Positions 43,701 through 52,700 of a stretch of 64,000 nucleotides of DNA are shown one piece after another. The stretch covers positions 27,850,034 to 27,914,033 of the forward strand of contig OY754979.1 of assembly GCA_963576475.1 (NCBI GenBank), given 5' to 3'. The position numbers were made by a program, and so were the translations under genes. Position 1 is the first letter of the stretch, and each line of letters opens with the position of its first letter. Source of the stretch: Molanna angustata. Its lineage: Eukaryota; Arthropoda; Insecta; Trichoptera; Molannidae. The notes beneath the pieces are model-generated. The model had not been told where the DNA came from. It worked only from the letters and a program-made list of their open reading frames with translations, and searched no databases.

Positions 43701-46700
43701 ATTTGAGTTTATTATATCTGTGCAAACCGTCCGCTTCTCCAAAATTTTAGTTTTCTGCCGATATTTATTTATAGCTGTTGAGAATTTGATGTAAAAAATG
43801 TAATATATCGATGTTGCGACTCAGTTTAGCCTATAGTTATTTACGAGTAGGTATGTACGATCCAGGAGTTCGGTATTCTTCGATAGATTTAGTGGATATA
43901 TAAATGAGTGTAAAATGATGACGTTCTTCTTCTTCTTCAGCCTGTTTTCATCCATTCTTGGACATAGGCCTTGATCCTCCCTTGATCCTCCACAACTCCC
44001 TGTCTTGGGCACACTGCATCCATCTCCCTCCGGCACATTTCTTGATGTCATCAGACCACCTTGCCTGGGGTCTGCCGACGCCTCTTCGGCTTGTTCTCGG
44101 TCGCCATTCTAAGATCTTTTTGGTCGCTGGTCTTAAGTGGAGCTGGGCTGGGCATATTGCCAGATGCCAGGATGATGACGTTACGTCATATCAATTCATA
44201 CAGATATCTAAAGATAAACTGAAAAAAAATATTTGTCAAATAGTTTTATTTATTTTCCTTACTTCTCTCTTTGGATTTTTTTCTTTATTTCTCACTAACT
44301 ATGTTGCTCGGGTTGGTTGGAAGAAATTGCCTTGTGGCAATAAACACGCCTTTGTGTACATGTACATATGAAAATGAAATTAAATTATTTACATATATAA
44401 AATAACAAAAAATAACTATATTTAAAAAAAACTTATTATAAACATACCTACTATGTACAATAATTGTTCCTATTTGGAAATTTACTGCCTCACTAGACGA
44501 GTCTGTTCTGAGGCAGTACTTTTACAGTTTGGTCCAAGGTTATTGAATGCAAAAGAATCAACAGAAATAATTAAACATAATTTAGATGGGTCGATGGTAG
44601 AGCGGTTAGCGCGTTGGGCTAGTAATCAAGTGGTCGCGAGTTCGAATCCTGCCTCGACCGATTTCGTTCACCTATAGCACAAGCATTTATGCTTAATTTA
44701 GGGAGTGTATGAAGATGTATATGTACTTGGTTAACAAGGACATATTCAATTAAAACTATGAAAAAATTATATTTAATTTTACGTTCTACTTAAATTTTTC
44801 GCAAACGCGACTCCCATTCACCGGTATCGCTCTATGATGAGCATCGTCAGAATGGTGAACAATAATGATGAAGACCACCCATATATAGATTCACAAAGAG
44901 GATAACAACAATAGATATGGAAGGGGGCAATTCTAAGAAAAAATTAAATACCCGAAAGACATTAAGGTAAATATATATGTAGGTATTATAAAAATAAAAT
45001 TGAAGTGAAGGAATGAATATACAAATATTGTATTAAAAGGACAGCAATTATATTAAATAATGGCCAACAGAAAAATTATTATTGAAAAATTATATTGAAA
45101 AAAAAAAAAAAAAAGGACATATTCATTTAAAAAAATAAAAATAAACAACAATATATACAGTGACCTCTCAATTATTCGAACCCATTAAAATTGTAATGAA
45201 ATAATGAATTTGGTAGGGATTCTCAGGTTATGAAAGGGCCCCAGGTAATAACGTTCCACGAAAAGTTTGGATTCAGCTAAACAGAATTCGTACAGGTCAA
45301 GGACTGGAAATGTAACTACCACATATGGAAATGGGGAAAAAGGGATTCTCCGGAATGTGACTGTGTTCCGTCGCGTAATATATTGTGTTACTTTGTCAGT
45401 ATGACATAAATTATACAAATTAATATTGCTTTCCCATCCATCAAATCGTCCCTCTCCTGACTAACAGTCGTATCTGCAAAATGCAAATTTTCAGGAGAGC
45501 GTTTTTAGTGTTTTGCGCGTGCATATTTTAATCTCTCCCAGCACACGGTGCAGTGACACGGTGTAAATATATTTTAATATTTTATTTTTATTCTTATATA
45601 TATGAATCATTCTTATATATATTAGAATCGTATTTGCACAAAGGTCTATTAGTGATATTTTATTTTCAGTAATTCGTAGACAACAAATCACTAAGCTATT
45701 CCAAGTTAACGGGAGGTGATACAGTCGAGACCTTTAGTGAGAACATGCGTACAACATATAAATACACATTGGTGGTCCTAACTCGATTTTGCAAAAAATG
45801 TCAGATACGACAGTTTCAGCAGAGGGACGAAATGACTGAGGAAAATCAATGCATATGTGGTCGCTCCGCGAAAGGGTGCGATGCGGCCGACGGTAACCGA
45901 AACCGTAACGAAAACGAGTAAAAGGGGCAATATAAACTACATACGAATATTGTACGGGTGTTGCCGGAAACTGTAAGAGACGGGAACGTAGCTGCGTCTG
46001 TCGGCCAATAGCAGAGCGTCACTCGTCTGACGCGACGGTCGCCATTACGCTCCCGGTGCGCGTTTATCGTTCTCGGATAGGAACGAAAAAACGCCATTAA
46101 ATAATAGTATTAAACACTTCCTCGCGCCCTGTACAATTGGCGAGACATTTAGTATTATGGCAAAAATAAAACAAGACGAAATATTGATAAATTTAGTAGA
46201 GAACTTTCCGAATCTATATGACAAGATAAGCTCCAAATACAGAAACGAAGGAGCACTCGCAAAACAGAATTCTTGGAAATCAATCGCGTCGTCGTTGAAC
46301 TCAGAAGGTATTGCAATATTAATAATTTATAAGAAGCAAACATATTGCTTTATAATCTGATAACTATTTGAAAGGTGTAGAAGCCAAAAAATTTTCAATA
46401 GCAAAAAAAAGAAAATATAAATAAAAAAAAATGTTGATATTTTTTGTTGTTATAATGAGAGAATGAGCTTGAGTAATGAGAGAATACCGGTGACAATATT
46501 ATACAGTGAGGTTGTAAATGTATAGTTGCAAAGATCGGGGCAAAAGTGACACACAATAAGATTTTAATGTTTTTTTTATTGACAAACTTTTTTAAACATC
46601 TCAATAGAGACGAAGTTGGGCTATTGTAGAAGAACCAGGAACTTGAGACACCTACACGACAGATTTTATTGGCTGATACAAATTAGAGAATATCTCTGAA

Positions 46701-49700
46701 CTATGATAATTGGTCTGTGCACAGGTCGCATTCTTTCGCTTGGCAAGCTCTAGTTTCTTACCTGGCTGGTTGAAAGAAATTTCCAAATGGCAATAAGCCC
46801 ACTAGTTATATTTATATGTATGTAAATCGAAATCATTTAACAATTTCAAGTATCATTGCCATACTGTATTTTTTTTATGTTAACATGTCTGGAACAAATA
46901 AACAATCTCAACAAATTCTCAAAACAAAATGAAAAATCTAGTACTTATCAATGCAAGTGTAATGGATTACCGATCTTACAAACTGTAATCCAATAGAGTT
47001 CTTTGATGTGCTGCAGTCCCAACAGAGCCTTGGCCTACTTCAAGTAATAACAATATTTACTGTTCAACCCCTCCATATATAGGTAATTGTCTAATTTATT
47101 TTTAGTAAAAATAGTGAAAAAAAGATGGGACAACCTGCGTGATAGGTTCGTACGAGCATACAGAGATGCCACAGATCCAGCTCCCACTGACACAACACTT
47201 TTTGAGAAAAAAGTACAATTTCCATATTACCAACAAATGTCTTGGCTTATACCTTACATTAGAAAACGAAAGTAAGTGAATTATTTAAAACTGTACTATT
47301 ATAAGTTATTCCATTACTTTTGTCTGCCTTTGTGGCTCAGTCAGTTAGATATCTGACTCCTGAGCCAAAGATCCCAAGTTCTATTCTGGTAAAGACACAG
47401 TTTTATTGTGTTTTCAGTCTGGATTAAAGAGACGATTTTCAATATCATAAGTCTCCAGAATGTAGCAACTTGTTATTGGGTGCATAATAAATTAATAATT
47501 GATATAGTAAGTACTTGTTAGTTGCTCGGGAAGCGATACAATTAAAATAAAAAAAGGAACAATTAATTAAGCGAACAATTACTTCACTTGTAATGATACA
47601 TAATCATTCTTAATTTTTGGAATTCTGCTGACTGTTAAACAAACTCCTGGAGCCTAACTTACTATTTGTGATTTTTTGAGTTTAATCCAATACCCATTAT
47701 ATGAATGGCCGAAACTTAAGCGTCAGATTAGTCAAGTTACAAATAGTAAGGCCCTTAATAATTAATTATATATTCCTTCTAAACCTGAGCTAAAGTTACC
47801 TGCAGTATTTATGAAAGTTGAGTCAAATATTTCTTAAACATTCATTAACTTAAAAACAACTGAATTTCTTACCTTTTTTCAATTTTCAAATCATTTTAAA
47901 CAAGCTTATCATTTATGTTGTAGACTCGTAACTTCTGCTACCTTCGAAAGAAACTCCAATATATCTTATCTAAAGATGGAACCTGCTAAATCGGACGAGA
48001 CCGGAACAGCGGAGCCAGAGGAGGACGAGCTAAGTTCGAACGGAGCTCTAGAAGACTTGTTGTTGGAACAATCAACACCTAGGTACAGTCCCGTGCCAAC
48101 ACAAAGGTCACAGAACCCAAGGAAAAGATCTCGAAGTGAATACCTTCACGAATCAATGACTCGCGTTATAGATACCTTTGAAAAGTGCATGAGTTCAACG
48201 AATACAGAGCAGGACAGCGATATTGCTTTCATGCAATCTGTTGTGGCCGACATGAAGCATTTAAACCAACAAAAGAAAATTGAATTCAAAGCAGAAGTTT
48301 ATAATTTGTTATGTAGTAAATTAAAAGAAAATAAAATTAATCAAGTATGTATTTAAATATCTTTTACATATTATTGTTATTGTTAAATTATTTAAAAATA
48401 TATAGAATAGTTTTAATATTTTTTTTATTTATTTTTTATTTACATAATTAAACTGCACACAAACAACAATATGTTGAATATGGGTAAAATCTTTAAAAAT
48501 CCTTTGCATGCAAGGCTAGGCATATCTTGGCTGGGTACATGATGGGAAGGTTCTTATACAGACAATTTTAAGGTACTTGAAATTGTGAGAGAGGCTTCCA
48601 GCCTTGCAGTAGCAAGAGCCATCAAAGGAATAACCTCATGGAAACGGTCAGTTGTAACATTTGTAAAACCAAGACAAGAAGTCAGACCTACAACAAAGAA
48701 ATTAGTATCAATAATTAGGAAGTCAGATAACTGGAATATCCTGATGGATACGAGAGCAGAGAGATATACCCTTCCAAAGGAGATCTGCATCTCGTCTCTT
48801 AGGCCTTGCTTGACAATACACTCTCTTTCATTGAAAAGAGTCATTTATGTGGAGCTGACTGTTCCATGGGACACAAATATTCCAAAAGACCACCAACACA
48901 AACTAAACAAGTACAAGGAACTGGTAGATAAAACAGATCAAAATGGCTTTAGCACGAATATATATGCTGAAGAGGCGGGGGCGAGAGGCCTACCCGCAAA
49001 ATCTTTATATTCCTACTTTAGAGACCTGGGTCTCCCTGGAGGTAAAATAAAAGAACTTGCATAGGGTGGTAAATTGGATTGGATTTGGTTGCGTGGGGGA
49101 GTGGAGTATCAGTCGGAGATTGATGGGTGAGCGTGACTTGAGTTATAAAGGGTCAAAGTTATTTTTTCGTTCTGAATAGGGTGCTAGTGTCACAAGGTCT
49201 AGCCAGAGACAACCAGGTTTTTAATTTTCCTGTTACTCTGGCATCCATCGTAGACAAAATTCCTTTCTGGAATTCATAGATCATAAATGGCCAAGTCAGC
49301 TGTGTTTTCTTGTTACTGATATCACCAAGGCGTCCACCATACTCAGCATTTTTTTCTAGTTCGTCCACTAACCAATCCACTGGGTGTGACTTTCCATCGA
49401 AGTCAAATTTTCTACCCAGAAACTTAAATGGACGATCTTCAGTCAGTCTTGTTATTTTATTTCCATTTATTGTGAGATTTATTTCTATGGGACCGTATTT
49501 CATACACCGTCTTGCCAATGTCATTCCATATGACTTTGTTGGGTTTACTTCCATTCCCTTTGACCAATAGCAAAACTGCCGTACACGGTCTAGCATTTTC
49601 TGAAAATTTGCCGGATTCCTTGCCGGATATCTTTCAAGCCATGGGCGTCCACTTCGATCTGCTGAACGTGCTTTACTATCTATCCCTATTCATAGTTCTG

Positions 49701-52700
49701 GATTTTTTAGCTCTTCATTTGAAGTACATTCAGCTAGACAATGGAATAGCCTAAGCCCTGATATTACGTCGTCTATCTCACTAAACATCTTTAAGAAAAA
49801 GGCTAAAGCAAAAATATTTATCTGACAACACCTGATTACATCTTCCTCTCCTCTTCCTTTCCTTATCCCTCAGTCTTCCTATCATTGCTATGATTTGTTC
49901 TTATATGCTATCTTCTTTGTTTTTGTGTTCTTTTTTTTTTATTACTTTTCTTCTGCAATCTTTATTTATTTTGTAATGTGATTCACTTATTGCCATAGTA
50001 CACATTGTTTTGTATATTACACATTTACTCTGGTTGGTTGGAAGAAATTGCCATTAGGCAATAAGCCCGCCAGTGTACTTATTATATGTACAAAAAGTTT
50101 AAATAAATAAATAAATAAAATAAATAAATAAAGCTAAATCATCTGCAAATGCCAAACAAGGCTGAGTGTATATACCATCTCTCTTCAGTCTGTAGCCCCA
50201 ATTTCTTCCCACCCCGTACAAGTCCCTTAAAAGAATGTTAAAGACAATATTAAATGCCACTGGTGACAGACAACATCCCTGAAAGAGTCCCACTTTATAC
50301 GGGATAGGATCAGAAAAACCACTTTTGAGCTTTAATATAAATCTTAAATCTGAGTAATAAGATGCGACAGTATTACAGAGCTTATCGAAAAAATCCAAAG
50401 GAAGTTTGTCAAATTCCTTAACTTCCGTAAACAAATATACAATTACACATACGATCAATCCTTAAGGGAACACAAATTACTTTCTTTGGAAAAACGAAGG
50501 AAAAATACAGATATCCTTTTTCTTCATAAAACATTAAATAATCTGGTCGATAGTCCTTATCTTTTTGGAAAAATACCTTTTAACTGCCCTTCTAGAACAT
50601 CGCGTCACCACAATCTATTTACACACCTTTGTCAAGAACTAATTATGATCATAACAGTTTTATCAACCGCTGCTGTAATTACTATAATAATCTTAGCCCC
50701 CAGCCAGATCTATTTAATCTATCCCTACAAGCATTTAAGCAAATTCTTAATGCGCCTACAAGCATCGGTTAGGGAAACTGCCCTTTCCCTCTCTTCCTTC
50801 TCCCATTTCATTCCTCAATTCCCAGTTTCCTAACCATACCCCATTCCTAAACCCTTCATGATCAATATTCTCATAAATTAGACGTAAATGTATTTGTAAC
50901 TCTGTGAAACATTATAATAGGCTTCTTATTAATTAATTTTTAACTGTATTATATTTTATATACAAAAGCTGTTATGTTTCCAAATAAAATAAAATAAAAT
51001 AAAGAGCTTATCGTATTGTTTGATACTTAATCTCGTACGTATTCTTCAACTATACATACTATCTCGTGTGTTACATGCAACTGGTTTTAAAGAGTGTTAA
51101 TTTTTTTTACATATATTTACAAATTGGGTATAAATCAATAATGTAAATAAAGAAAAATCAATTGCCTATTTACATCTAAAATAATTATGTGTATATAAAC
51201 TAACGATAGGTAGAAAAGTCGTGTGTAACCGTATGTAAAGTATATGTACACAGGCAGTTCTGTGAATACTGGATTTTATTACCTTTGTGTTAGCTATTTG
51301 TTACCAAGTTATCTAGTGGTCAACAACAGGCAAAAGAATTCATTGAACGGCCCTTGACAGCGAATAAGTCAATAATGTTTGAAAGTATTACCAGTAAAAT
51401 TTAAAAAGATGCAGCTTCATCCTCATTGATTGTAACATTAATTTATATAACAATAAAATATGCCCAATCCCAAGAGGGATTTTTGACATAATTTACGTAA
51501 TGAAAATAACTATGTGTCTATTTCATGTATGTGAGCCGGCAAGCATTCCTTTTGAAACTCAAGACTCATATTGCTTTTCATTTTAAGAGGAAGGAGGTTC
51601 CACAACTTAGGTATTTACAACAATGTTAGTCCTTTGTCATTTTTAAATTTTATCTCTTGTTCATTTCACCTAAAAAATATTGAATTATATTAAGAGCATA
51701 GATAACTCACCCTTTCTCTGAATGATAACCCTGAGCAGCGGCCTGGCGGTTTGCAGTGCCCTGCCCAGGTTGTCGTCATTGTTGATGGGCAACAGGTCTC
51801 CGTCCCGAGGGTCTGTATAGGAGACAAGGAAGGCTGTGTTCTTGAGGTTGTGCAACCGCTCAATGAGGGAGCGGAACTCTTCATACTTTGACGTCTCTGT
51901 ACGACTGATGCTGAAACGGCGGAATTCAGCATCAAACTGAAAGGGCAAGATCATATATAAGATGATAAACTTCAGAAAAATCATGACATTGTAGCTGCCT
52001 TCATATTTTTACTTGTAATAATGCTGGCCATACACACAATGGTATACCTGTATACCTGAGCAGTTAAACCTGTTAGTTTTACAAATATGTATAACTGCAC
52101 AGTTTTATTACATACACATTGTGGATTACTGTTGCGTGTTTGGCCAGCATTAAGCCGGCTGCAGACCAGAAGCTAAGCAAAATTAGTTTAGCTTAGCTCG
52201 CATAGCTGACATCATTTTTCATACTAGCTCACATGGTTTGCGATCTGCACACTTGTATAAAAAACGGCCTCAGCCATGAGAGCTAAGCGAAACTAACTTT
52301 GCTTAGCTGTTGGTCTGCAACCGGCTTTATGTACCAGAGTAATACTAAATGTTTGCTTTTTCAATAGATAAGTATGAATTATTTCATTAATTATCATATA
52401 ATTTGTTGCGTGCTATTCAATTTTAGTTTTCATGCAATTTATCTGGGATTATTCCATATAAAACTGGGCTCCACATTGCAATTATTTTTATTTAGTTTAA
52501 CTTTGCGTTCCATCAAATTGATTTTTTCAGTTTTAAATTTTCAGTTCACCTTCATGAAATGAATATTTTTTTTATTATTCACAATAATTTTTAAAACAAC
52601 AATGGTAAACAAATGTATATAATCGTACATACACCCAAGAGAACAGTGTACACTACAGACATAATATACTTAAACAAAATTTCTTGGTACAAACTGCCAC

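Noticed and set aside
43440..43740. CRISPR-like direct repeats
   Set aside because: Units are contiguous without unique spacers and the DNA is animal nuclear; this is a minisatellite. The same holds for 3833-4908 and 39771-40420.
44453..44677. 74-residue open frame
   Set aside because: Its C-terminal third is translated SINE2 sequence.
47976..48356. Stand-alone 126-residue gene starting at the internal ATG
   Set aside because: The upstream exons join in frame and supply the MADF domain; the internal methionine is residue 124 of the larger protein.
51690..51935. Second minus-strand frame over par-6 exon 2
   Set aside because: A shadow frame of the PB1 exon; the real frame matches Par-6 throughout.
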